The notes under the pieces: model-generated
The model's input: only the letters and a program-made list of their open reading frames with translations
Database searches by the model: none
Told to the model about the DNA's origin: nothing
Made by a program: the position numbers and the translations under genes
In this document: positions 8,534-16,024 of the stretch, piece by piece
Position numbering within the stretch: position 1 is the stretch's first letter
Layout: every line of letters begins with the position of its first letter
NCBI RefSeq assembly: GCF_000379425.1
Contig: NZ_KB902226.1
Span: 114,553 to 178,552 of the forward strand
DNA length: 64,000 nucleotides
Reading direction: 5' to 3'
Origin: Corynebacterium lubricantis DSM 45231
GTDB taxonomy: Bacteria > Actinomycetota > Actinomycetes > Mycobacteriales > Mycobacteriaceae

Positions 8534-8782
8534 ATGAAGCGCACTAATAACCGCAAGCCACGGGTTGAGCAGTCCCGTCGCCCAAAGAAGAACCCGCTCA
8601 AGGCCGAAGGCATTGAGAAGGTGGACTACAAGGACATCAAGACCCTTCGTCTGTTCATCTCCGATCGCCATAAGATCCGCTCCCGTCGCGTCACTGGCCT
8701 GACGCCACAGCAGCAGCGCCAGGTCGCTACCGCTGTGAAGAACGCACGCGAAATGGCTCTCCTGCCGTTCACCAGCCGCTAA
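8534..8782 (+). CDS. rpsR: 30S ribosomal protein S18
   Basis: An 82-residue S18 with the conserved core [17 protein letters not shown] and [20 protein letters not shown]. It lacks the cysteines of the zinc-binding S18 form. It is the last gene of the four-gene ribosomal operon and is closed by the hairpin at 8821-8863. Confidence 0.96.
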   Translation: MKRTNNRKPRVEQSRRPKKNPLKAEGIEKVDYKDIKTLRLFISDRHKIRSRRVTGLTPQQQRQVATAVKNAREMALLPFTSR

Positions 8783-8820
8783 ATACGGTTGTTCGGACGA
8801 TAGCAGCAAGAGTTCGAGAA

Positions 8821-8863
8821 ACACCCGTTTCACCCCCGATTCATTCGGGCGTGGAACGGGTGT
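8821..8863 (+). terminator. Terminator of the L28-L33-S14-S18 operon
   Basis: ACACCCGTT (8821-8829) pairs with AACGGGTGT (8855-8863), with an inner CCCGA/TCGGG stem, and TTTATTT follows. Confidence 0.88.
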
Positions 8864-8962
8864 TTTATTTGGTTTAAGCACTTTCGGGGGCACCTTTTCC
8901 GATTCCGTCAGAAACGGTGTATCTTTCGGTCTATAGAAAAGTATCTTTGACGAAAGGTAGAA

Positions 8963-9646
8963 ATGGCAGGTGCAGTCGGTCGCCCACGCAAGAGTGGGCC
9001 CCGCCGTAAAGGCAAAACAGCTCGGGATGAAATTCTCGATGCTGCATCTGAGCTGTTTACAACTCAAGGCTTCTCCACCACATCGACGCACCAGATTGCT
9101 GAAGCTGTGGGCATTCGACAAGCCTCACTGTATTACCATTTTCCGTCGAAGACTGAAATCTTCTTGACGCTGCTGAAAGAGACCGTGGACCCTGCACTGG
9201 CCATGGCTGAGGACTTTGCAGAGTCTGATGCCACGCCTGCAATGAAATTGTGGGCTCTTGTAGCCTCACAGTCACGCAGCCTGCTCATTAGCAACTGGAA
9301 CATTGGTCGCCTTTATCAGCTTCCTATTGCCACCTCCGAGGAGTTCGCCGAATACCACGAATCTCGCCAAGCACTCGAGGAAATCTTCCAGTCGTTGGCG
9401 GCGGAACTCGTGGGCCCCGACGACCCGCGGACGGTCCTCCCCTTCCACATGGCGCTGATTGCCGTGGAGATGCGCGATAACACCGGCACGGCGCCGTTTA
9501 GCAAGAACAACCCCGAGCTTCCGCCTTATTCGATCATGCTTGCCGACGCCGTTCTGGAAGCCTTGGAAGCGCAAGTCCCCGACGACCACATTGAGCAGAC
9601 GAAGGAACTGATTCAAAAGGTCGATGCGACTGCCGCAGCGAAGTAG
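8963..9646 (+). CDS. amtR: AmtR, TetR-family global nitrogen repressor
   Basis: Cytosolic TetR-type repressor that shuts nitrogen uptake and assimilation genes in corynebacteria; adenylylated GlnK releases it. The 227-residue product starts MAGAVGRPRKSGPRRKGK, nearly the start I know for C. glutamicum AmtR. The helix-turn-helix (about 24-72) includes FSTTSTHQIAEAVGIRQAS and the block LYYHFPSKTEIFLTLL. The ligand domain keeps GRLYQLPIATSEEFAEYH. It stands alone downstream of the ribosomal operon terminator, the same neighbourhood as in C. glutamicum. The known AmtR box (CTAT-N6-ATAG type) is not clearly present in its own promoter. Confidence 0.95.
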   Translation: MAGAVGRPRKSGPRRKGKTARDEILDAASELFTTQGFSTTSTHQIAEAVGIRQASLYYHFPSKTEIFLTLLKETVDPALAMAEDFAESDATPAMKLWALVASQSRSLLISNWNIGRLYQLPIATSEEFAEYHESRQALEEIFQSLAAELVGPDDPRTVLPFHMALIAVEMRDNTGTAPFSKNNPELPPYSIMLADAVLEALEAQVPDDHIEQTKELIQKVDATAAAK

Positions 9647-9657
9647 TCAGTGCTGGT

Positions 9658-10548
9658 TTAGCACTCTCCGGCGAAATATTGGTCAATTATTCCAACCAGC
9701 TCCTGCGCTAGTTGGGTCGACATTGACTGTGCGGCTTCGTATGTGCCGGCTCCTGGTGAAGCTGTGAGAGCCACTCCGAGAGTGCCCGACGAATTGGGGA
9801 TCAACGCTAACTGCCGGACATCGTAGGCGCCCGCTTCATTTGGGCCCCACCCACTTTTAGAACTGACACCAGCGACCTGGGTCAATCCATAGTTCTGCGA
9901 TGGGTCGATGTTGCCCATCAATTCGATGACGGTGTCCGCTCCCTGCACACACCCCAGGTTCGCTGCAAAAGTGGCTTGCTCCGCGGTCGACCACGGGGTT
10001 TGCCCAAAAGCCGAGAACTCTGAACGAAGCACCTCTGCGTTTACCGCAATTGGCGAACCCGCTTCGGAGAGGACTGATTCAACGCTCAGCGCCGCCTGAC
10101 TCGGTGTCCCCAGCGATTCCCAGAGGACGTTTGCAGCGTCATTATTCGACTCCGTGATCGCAGCAGCAGCGTTGTCGTATTGAGCCGGGTTGCCTCTCAG
10201 TGCAGCTAGCGCCAGTGGGACCTTAATCGTCGACCATGCCGGCGCATCAAAGTCACTACCTCCAACAGAGACTGATTGACCATTCGATATAGCGATCGCA
10301 GCACTGCCACCATGGACCGCTACGGCTCGATCCACGATCGCGCTAAGTTCAGCGTTGTCGATTCCGACCGCGCTTGATTCGGTCCTAGTTTCGGCGCTCG
10401 CTGACGGCACCTCATCGGGCGCAGCACGTGGAGTAGTCGTAATCGTGACGTACTCGGTGACATCCGCCGATTCACTTTCAGGCTGGAGCGTCGAGCATCC
10501 GCTCAAGGCGAGCGTGACGACGAGAAGAAGTCCCCCACTCCGTTTCAT
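9658..10548 (-). CDS. Lipoprotein with class A beta-lactamase / penicillin-interacting fold
   Basis: A 296-residue secreted lipoprotein. The lipobox LALSGC puts the lipidated Cys at 18, followed by a Ser/Thr/Glu-rich linker. The catalytic-type motifs of the serine beta-lactamase fold appear in order: S106-T-I-K109 (SxxK), S134-N-N136 (SDN-like) and K231-S-G233 (KTG-like). The SDN Asp is Asn, and I cannot place a clear class A general-base Glu. It may therefore be a penicillin-interacting or cell-wall serine hydrolase rather than a true beta-lactamase. Its ATG directly abuts the stop of the upstream membrane protein gene, so the two are probably one operon. It converges on amtR. Confidence 0.75.
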   Translation of the reverse strand: MKRSGGLLLVVTLALSGCSTLQPESESADVTEYVTITTTPRAAPDEVPSASAETRTESSAVGIDNAELSAIVDRAVAVHGGSAAIAISNGQSVSVGGSDFDAPAWSTIKVPLALAALRGNPAQYDNAAAAITESNNDAANVLWESLGTPSQAALSVESVLSEAGSPIAVNAEVLRSEFSAFGQTPWSTAEQATFAANLGCVQGADTVIELMGNIDPSQNYGLTQVAGVSSKSGWGPNEAGAYDVRQLALIPNSSGTLGVALTASPGAGTYEAAQSMSTQLAQELVGIIDQYFAGEC

Positions 10549-11109
10549 CTAATTACCGATGTAGACGACTGCGTTATTTCCGCCGGAGCACCGAATGTTA
10601 TTCCCCGAGGCGACACAGCGCATGTTGTAGTTTCGGCCGGTCGTCGAGGAATAGACGTTAATATTTCCGCTCACGTTTCCGGTGCTATTGCGGTAGGCAA
10701 TATATTCTCGGCGCACATTTTCGACGAATGGCGCACTGGTGACGCTAGTGCCCGCCCACGCAGTGTTCAACGAACCGCCGGGTAACACTGGCTCTGCCGG
10801 TGCCGGAGCTTGCGATGGAGCAGATTCTGGTGCCAGTGGCTCCGCGGTTTCTATCACCACCACGGTCGAGGTGCCCGACGTCGATCCCTCTGCGCCCCTA
10901 CCGCCCGATTGGTTGTTCGTCAACCAATACACCAGGGTTCCAGCCAGGACGAGCACAAGCACGATGAGAACAATGATCAGACCGATAACAGCCCCGTTGC
11001 GCCTCTGGCGCGGAGGTTCGTAGGAGTACGCCTGCTGCGCGTATTGCTGTTGCGCATACGGCTGCTGGTTCCACTCCCCCTGCGAATTCCCGCTTGTCAC
11101 GTTCCCCAT
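10549..11109 (-). CDS. Single-pass membrane protein with secreted C-terminal domain
   Basis: About 186 residues. A Gln/Tyr/Ala-rich cytoplasmic tail (QQPYAQQQYAQQAYSYEPP) leads to one membrane segment (GLIIVLIVLVLVLAGTLVYW) at about 42-62. A Ser/Pro/Ala-rich linker and a small globular domain with two cysteines (MRCVASGNNIRCSGG) follow. The arrangement resembles the extracytoplasmic ends of actinobacterial envelope proteins, but I cannot name the family. The ATG at 11107-11109 was chosen; a TTG at 11139 would add ten residues. It is upstream of, and directly abuts, the beta-lactamase-fold lipoprotein, so the two may act together at the cell envelope. Confidence 0.7.
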   Translation of the reverse strand: MGNVTSGNSQGEWNQQPYAQQQYAQQAYSYEPPRQRRNGAVIGLIIVLIVLVLVLAGTLVYWLTNNQSGGRGAEGSTSGTSTVVVIETAEPLAPESAPSQAPAPAEPVLPGGSLNTAWAGTSVTSAPFVENVRREYIAYRNSTGNVSGNINVYSSTTGRNYNMRCVASGNNIRCSGGNNAVVYIGN

Positions 11110-11287
11110 CCCCTCTATGCTTAACGTTTGACAATGCAATCATAAATGCTGTCAATTATTGAAAATAATTGTCGCAGGAAAGTGTGCAATATAAAGCAAG
11201 TTGGAGAACTTCGACTCAGAATCCTGTTTCTTACCCCATTCCGGGTCGCAGGCCGAGGAGATATCGTGGCCCTTCTGCCCCACACAT

Positions 11288-11326
11288 AAGTCATGCCCGG
11301 CACCAACTCGGTGCCGGGCATGACTT
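11288..11326. terminator. Long perfect hairpin downstream of purH
   Basis: A 17-base perfect stem (11288-11304 with 11310-11326, core GCCCGGCACC/GGTGCCGGGC) with an AACTC loop, between purH and the divergently read envelope pair. No strong T-run follows on either strand, so it may act partly as an mRNA 3' end stabiliser. Confidence 0.75.
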
Positions 11327-11340
11327 ATTCTCTCAATAAA

Positions 11341-12894
11341 TTAGTGAGCGAAGTGGCGCGTACCGCTCAGATACATGGTCACGCCAGCTTCCTTCGCTGC
11401 AGCAATGACCTCTTCGTCGCGGATGGAGCCACCAGGCTGAACCACAGCGGTAACACCCGCGTCAGCAAGAACCTGGAAACCGTCAGCGAATGGGAAGAAC
11501 GCATCGGATGCGGCAACTGCACCGTTGGTGCGGTTGCGTCCCTCGTCGAGGGTGTTCGCGCGGTCCACTGCGAGCTTCGCGGAGTCAACGCGGTTGACCT
11601 GGCCCATGCCCACACCCACAGTCGCGCCGTCCTTGGCCACCAGGATGGCATTGGACTTCACGCAGCGGATCGCGTTCCATGCAAACTGCAGATCAGCCAG
11701 AACGTCAGCGGAGACTGCCTCGCCGGTAGCCAGCTCCCAGTTCTCTGCCTTGTCGCCCTCTGCCTGGAGGAAGTCGCGCTCCTGGACCAGCAAGCCGCCA
11801 GAGACCTGCTTGATCTCGTTGCCGGTGCGCACAGGTGCCTCAGCTTCAAGCACGCGCAGGTTCTTCTTCTCCTGCAAGATCTCAATCGCACCATCTTCGT
11901 AGGAAGGCGCGATGATGACCTCGGTGAAGATCGGCTTGATCTGTTCAGCCAGTTCCTTGGTGACCTCGCGGTTGGAGGCAATCACGCCGCCGTAGGCACT
12001 CATTGGGTCACAAGCGTGAGCCTTCCGGTGAGCCTCTGCGATGGAGTTATCCGAAACACCGATTCCGCAAGGGTTCGCGTGCTTAATAATGGCAACGCAT
12101 GCGCGGTCGTGGTCCCAGGCCGCGCGCCATGCGGCGTCGGCGTCCTGGTAGTTGTTGTAGGACATTTCCTTGCCGTTGTGCTGCGTAGCGCCAGCCAGGC
12201 CAGTGCCGTCGGAGAACAGCTTCGCTGCCTGGTGGGGGTTCTCACCGTAGCGCAGTGGCGTAGCCGACTCGAAGGTGAAACCGGTCCACGTCTCGTCGTC
12301 AAGCTCGGAGCCCAACCACGATGCAACCGCAACGTCATAGCTTGCGGTGTGGCGGAATGCCTCGAGCGCGAGGCGGCGGCGCTGATCAAGATCGAAGCCG
12401 CCGTCCTTGACGGCCGCAATGACATCTTGGTAGCGCGAAGGCGAGGTCACAACTGCCACCGATGGGTGGTTCTTTGCTGCGGCACGCACCATGGAAGGTC
12501 CGCCGATGTCGATCTGCTCGACGCACTCGTCGAAGCTTGCGCCCGATGCGACGGTCTCAGCGAATGGGTACAGGTTGACAATAACCAGCTGGAAAGGCTC
12601 AACCTCAAGCTCCTTGAGCTGGTCCATGTGGTCCTGCTTGCGGGTGTCGGCGAGAATGCCGGCATGCACGCGTGGGTGCAGAGTTTTCACACGGCCTTCA
12701 AGACACTCTGGGAATCCGGTCAGTTCCTCAACCTGAGTGACCGGCACGCCGGCATCAGCGATGCGAGCTGCCGTCGAGCCCGTGGAGACAATCTGGACAC
12801 CTGCCTCACCCAGTGCCTGTGCAAGTTCTTCCAGACCGGTCTTGTCGTAGACGCTAATCAGTGCGCGTTTAATCGGAGTGCGGTTTTGGCTCAT
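11341..12894 (-). CDS. purH: Bifunctional AICAR transformylase / IMP cyclohydrolase
   Basis: Catalyses the last two steps of IMP synthesis. The 517-residue product has the N-terminal MGS-like cyclohydrolase domain ([19 protein letters not shown], then [10 protein letters not shown]; about residues 10-150). The C-terminal transformylase domain carries the catalytic [10 protein letters not shown] and ends in [10 protein letters not shown]. An extended start at 12954 would overlap purN; ATG at 12892-12894 ([18 protein letters not shown]) fits the family. It lies 4 bases after purN on the same strand, so purN-purH form an operon supplying formyl-THF-dependent purine steps. Confidence 0.97.
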   Translation of the reverse strand: MSQNRTPIKRALISVYDKTGLEELAQALGEAGVQIVSTGSTAARIADAGVPVTQVEELTGFPECLEGRVKTLHPRVHAGILADTRKQDHMDQLKELEVEPFQLVIVNLYPFAETVASGASFDECVEQIDIGGPSMVRAAAKNHPSVAVVTSPSRYQDVIAAVKDGGFDLDQRRRLALEAFRHTASYDVAVASWLGSELDDETWTGFTFESATPLRYGENPHQAAKLFSDGTGLAGATQHNGKEMSYNNYQDADAAWRAAWDHDRACVAIIKHANPCGIGVSDNSIAEAHRKAHACDPMSAYGGVIASNREVTKELAEQIKPIFTEVIIAPSYEDGAIEILQEKKNLRVLEAEAPVRTGNEIKQVSGGLLVQERDFLQAEGDKAENWELATGEAVSADVLADLQFAWNAIRCVKSNAILVAKDGATVGVGMGQVNRVDSAKLAVDRANTLDEGRNRTNGAVAASDAFFPFADGFQVLADAGVTAVVQPGGSIRDEEVIAAAKEAGVTMYLSGTRHFAH

Positions 12895-12898
12895 GGGA

Positions 12899-13498
12899 TT
12901 AAAACTTAACCTTCCTATCGGTGGGTGAAATCGCAGCGGAGCGAAGGACCTCAACGATCAGCTCGCGCTCGACAACTTTAATGCGCTCGTGCAACGAGGC
13001 TTGATCATCATCTTCCAGTACATCAACAGCGCGTTGTGCGATAATTTCGCCGGTATCGACGCCCTTATCCACAAAGTGTACCGTCGAGCCGGTGACCTTG
13101 ACCCCGTATGCGAGGGCATCGCGCACGGCGTGGGCACCAGGGAAAGACGGAAGAAGAGCCGGATGAGTGTTAATCGTCCGGCCCTCAAAATGGGAAAGGA
13201 AGCCCTCCCCCAAGATCTTCATGAAGCCCGCTGACACAACAAGGTCAGGGTTTGCTTCAGCTACGGCATTTGCGAGAGTGACGTTCCACGCATCTCGATC
13301 CTGCTCCATTTCGACAACGCGAGTGGGAATCCCTGCACGCTGCGCCCTCTCGAGCGCGCGACATTCCACGTCCGCGACGACGAGATTGACGTGATAATGG
13401 GAATCCTGATTGTCCAAAATGGACTGCAGGAGGGTTCCTGTACCGGAAACCAATGCGGTTATGGATATTCCTTGCTGGCTAGTCACGGAAATAATCAT
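12899..13498 (-). CDS. purN: Phosphoribosylglycinamide formyltransferase
   Basis: Transfers a formyl group from 10-formyl-THF to GAR in purine synthesis. The 199-residue product has the phosphate-binding [13 protein letters not shown] loop and the catalytic residues N110 and H112 ([13 protein letters not shown]) and D149 (KGVDTGEII), matching the Asn-His-Asp trio of E. coli PurN. The ATG at 13496-13498 has AAGGG close upstream. It precedes purH by 4 bases. In C. glutamicum I recall the DUF6350 membrane protein directly upstream; here an MFS/TetR pair has come in between. Confidence 0.96.
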   Translation of the reverse strand: MIISVTSQQGISITALVSGTGTLLQSILDNQDSHYHVNLVVADVECRALERAQRAGIPTRVVEMEQDRDAWNVTLANAVAEANPDLVVSAGFMKILGEGFLSHFEGRTINTHPALLPSFPGAHAVRDALAYGVKVTGSTVHFVDKGVDTGEIIAQRAVDVLEDDDQASLHERIKVVERELIVEVLRSAAISPTDRKVKF

Positions 13499-13602
13499 AG
13501 CCCTTAGGCCATGGTCACTGGTAAAAGTGCCACGTCCCAGCTCGCTTTACGACGAAGTGGCTGCCGCATCTGAAGACACGACAGCCACTCCTTGCCCTGG
13601 CT

Positions 13603-14994
13603 CTACTCTGAGCGCTTCACGACTGTGTGCTTGTTAGTCCTTAATACTATGGTGCAGATTCCGCCGAGCACTGCGGTCACCGCGAAGACAAGGAATGCAT
13701 CCGAGGTTCCCAGCCCGAGGGAGATAATAATGCCACCGAGCAGTGGGCCGAGGATTCCGCCGAGGCGACCGAAGCCAGCTGCCCAGGACATGCCCGCCTG
13801 GCGGGCGCGTGTTGGGAAGTGATTCGCGGTCAGGCCATAGATGAGGATCTGGGTGCCCATCACACCTACGCCGGTAATTGCGATGGCCGCGTAGATCATG
13901 GCTGCTGAAGTGAGGTACGGGAGTGCGAACAAACACACCGCCGCAATGGTGAACGTCGCGATGATCACAGGCTTGGGACCAATCTTGTCAGCAATTTTCG
14001 CAGCTCCGAGAGTACCAATCGCGGCACCGCCATTGAGTGCGACGAGCGAGTACAGCGATGCCTCCGCAGACATTCCGTTGATCTGCATAATCTGTGGCAA
14101 CCAGGTGTTCAAACCGTAGGTCGCCATGATCGCGATGAAACTCATGAATCCGATCAGCAGTGTTGCAACCACAAATTTCTTGGAGAAGATCGCCGCCATT
14201 CCGACCTTCTGCTTTTTCGTTTCCACTCCCACAGGCTTATCTTCTGCGGATTCAACTCGAATGAACTGCTGCGTTGGCAGGTCGTACTTCTTGCAGATCG
14301 CTTCTGCACGAGCGATCTTGCCCACACTCATCAGCCAACGCGGGGATTCCGGCAGGAAGAAGAAGGCAAGTGGGACCAGGAAGAGCAACGGAGTCGCGCC
14401 GATGAGGAAAAGCCCACGCCAACCGATAGCGCCCTCGAACCACAGCGCAAAGAAGGAAGCAACGACGCCACCAACTGGGACACCCGTGTAGGCGATGGCA
14501 TTGAAAAAGTTGCGGCGGTGCGCCGGCGCAAATTCTGCAATCACAGCGCCACCGCCCGCGGTAATCACGCCAAGCGCCAATCCGGTGAACAGGCGCGTCG
14601 CACCGAAGAATGCAATGGAAGTCGCCATTGCGCCAAGTGCCATTCCGAGCGAGAACCACACGAGTGCGACAATCATCATCTTTCGTCGTCCGATGCGATC
14701 TCCAATTGCACCCGCACCAAGTGCACCGATAAAGATACCGATCATGGTGTAGGAGCCGAGGCTTCCTGCAACGGTCGGGCTGAGGTGGCCGATCTGGGAG
14801 GGATCGGAAAGCAGGGATGGCAGGATGGCTCCGTAGATGACGATGTCATAGCCGTCGAAGACCATCGCGGTGAAGATGATGGCCATGACCGCGAGCACGG
14901 TGCGTCGATGCTTGGGGGACTTCCACCCCTCTTCATGGACTGCGCCTGCCGATGACGCTAGAGATGGCGGTTTGGTCACTGACTTAACTGACAT
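13603..14994 (-). CDS. MFS transporter, aromatic acid:H+ symporter (AAHS) type
   Basis: A 463-residue, 12-segment MFS permease. TM1 carries the AAHS signature DGYDIVIYGAILPSL (about residues 47-61), and the MFS motif GDRIGRRKMM lies after TM2. AAHS members (PcaK, BenK, GenK, VanK types) import benzoate-like or hydroxybenzoate-like acids with protons. No aromatic degradation genes are in the window, so the substrate is open. The ATG at 14992-14994 (MSVKSVTKPP) was preferred over a longer frame to 15039. The 371-base upstream region has an inverted repeat and a GlxR-like site. The TetR gene at 15.4-16.0 kb is on the same strand upstream and is a candidate regulator. Confidence 0.88.
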   Translation of the reverse strand: MSVKSVTKPPSLASSAGAVHEEGWKSPKHRRTVLAVMAIIFTAMVFDGYDIVIYGAILPSLLSDPSQIGHLSPTVAGSLGSYTMIGIFIGALGAGAIGDRIGRRKMMIVALVWFSLGMALGAMATSIAFFGATRLFTGLALGVITAGGGAVIAEFAPAHRRNFFNAIAYTGVPVGGVVASFFALWFEGAIGWRGLFLIGATPLLFLVPLAFFFLPESPRWLMSVGKIARAEAICKKYDLPTQQFIRVESAEDKPVGVETKKQKVGMAAIFSKKFVVATLLIGFMSFIAIMATYGLNTWLPQIMQINGMSAEASLYSLVALNGGAAIGTLGAAKIADKIGPKPVIIATFTIAAVCLFALPYLTSAAMIYAAIAITGVGVMGTQILIYGLTANHFPTRARQAGMSWAAGFGRLGGILGPLLGGIIISLGLGTSDAFLVFAVTAVLGGICTIVLRTNKHTVVKRSE

Positions 14995-15365
14995 TCGGTT
15001 CTCAACTTTCGGTAGATGGATGCGTTGCAGACACCACACACATAAGGTCTATGAGCCACATCACAATGTAGACCTATTTATATCAGCGGATTCATTAGTC
15101 GAATAGGAGGTTTTAATTATTTCCCTTTATACAACTTTAGAATTACCCCGTTTATGAAATAGTTTTTACCTGGCCCTATTTGGCACTTTTGAGTAATTCT
15201 TCACTAACTGAAAGTGTTGCAAAGGGGGAACTTCGCTAGATTCTCAACACCCTGCCAAATAGGCCGACTTATTTGGTCTACATATTTGACACGGTATTCA
15301 TGCTTGCTTAAACCGCACCGCCCCGGCTGAGGTGCTGAGTCAGTGCTTAGTCCGAAAAAGCGTGC
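14995..15365. other. Intergenic region upstream of the AAHS transporter
   Basis: 371 AT-rich bases with no credible coding frame. It contains the repeat and GlxR-like site at 15045-15075, a third GGTCTA at about 15274, and a loose GTGTTG...CAACAC pair at about 15213-15250. It probably holds the transporter promoter. Confidence 0.6.
15045..15075. promoter_or_regulatory. Inverted repeat with nested GlxR-like site upstream of the AAHS transporter
   Basis: AGGTCTA (15045-15051) and TAGACCT (15069-15075) are perfect 7-base arms. Inside them TATGAGCCACATCACA (15050-15065) matches the GlxR consensus TGTGA-N6-TCACA at 9 of 10 positions. It lies 51-81 bases upstream of the transporter ATG. This suggests a specific regulator plus catabolite control; binding is inferred. 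Confidence 0.5.
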
Positions 15366-15959
15366 CTATTCGCCGTCGGCAAGCAATGCCGATATCGCCA
15401 TCTGGGTTGCCTGCGTGCGCACCAGGTCTTCTCCTGCCCAATGGATCACAAACTGCACAGAGGTAACCAGTCCCGAGGCAAGTTGGGCTCGCAGGCGCGC
15501 CTCTTTCCGGCCGAGTTCCGGTCGCGCCGCCAACAACACATCTGACCACAACCGGAGATAGGCACGCTGCAAGGAGCGCACCTTCTCGGAGGCCTCTTTT
15601 TCAAGGTTCATCATCTCGCGCTGTTGCACGCGGATCAGGTTGGGTTGAGTAATGGCGAAATCTACGTGAAAATCTACGAGGCGTCGCAGCGCTTGAGTTG
15701 GATTCGTGCCTTCTTCCCGTGCTGCAGTGACGATCTGAGTGGAATTCTCCAACAAACTAGTGGAGATCTCGATGAGCATTTCCGCAAGCAAGTCGCCCTT
15801 GCTCGAAAAGTAGCGATAAAGTCCCGGCCCAGAGATGCCCACTGCAGCCCCGACATCGTCGAAACGCGTCTGATTAAATCCCTTCGATGCCATGATGTCG
15901 GCGGCAGCGACAAGAAGCTCTCTTCGACGTTGGTCTTTCGCTTCTTTACGTGATGACAT
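15366..15959 (-). CDS. TetR-family transcriptional regulator
   Basis: A 197-residue regulator. The N-terminal helix-turn-helix (about 10-57) includes AAADIMASKGFNQTRFDDVG and GISGPGLYRYFSSKGDLLAEM. The C-terminal domain has FHVDFAITQPNLIRVQQREM, seen in TetR proteins of fatty-acid or steroid-type control, but the ligand is not known. The ATG at 15957-15959 gives the family-like start MSSRKEAKDQRRRELL; a longer frame to 16016 adds unrelated residues. It lies upstream of, and in the same direction as, the AAHS transporter. The pair appears inserted between purN and the DUF6350 gene. Confidence 0.88.
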   Translation of the reverse strand: MSSRKEAKDQRRRELLVAAADIMASKGFNQTRFDDVGAAVGISGPGLYRYFSSKGDLLAEMLIEISTSLLENSTQIVTAAREEGTNPTQALRRLVDFHVDFAITQPNLIRVQQREMMNLEKEASEKVRSLQRAYLRLWSDVLLAARPELGRKEARLRAQLASGLVTSVQFVIHWAGEDLVRTQATQMAISALLADGE

Positions 15960-16024
15960 CGTGCTGCACCTATTCTCTTGGGGTTGGGGACGGCAGAAAT
16001 CGCCCTCGGCGAGCAATACGAAGA

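Noticed and set aside
8880..8962. AmtR self-regulation site before amtR
   Set aside because: CTATAGAAAAGTAT near 8933 does not fit the CTAT-N6-ATAG arrangement, so I do not call a site.
11293..12909. Long open frame (538 codons) on the plus strand over purH
   Set aside because: Antisense shadow of a well-conserved purH gene; no recognisable motif, no start context.
13556..13589. Terminator-like hairpin between purN and the AAHS transporter
   Set aside because: GTGGCTG/CAGCCAC arms have a long loop and no T-run; not convincing as a terminator.
15210..15250. Inverted repeat GTGTTG...CAACAC
   Set aside because: Only 6-base arms with a spacer of more than 20 bases in an AT-rich region; expected by chance.
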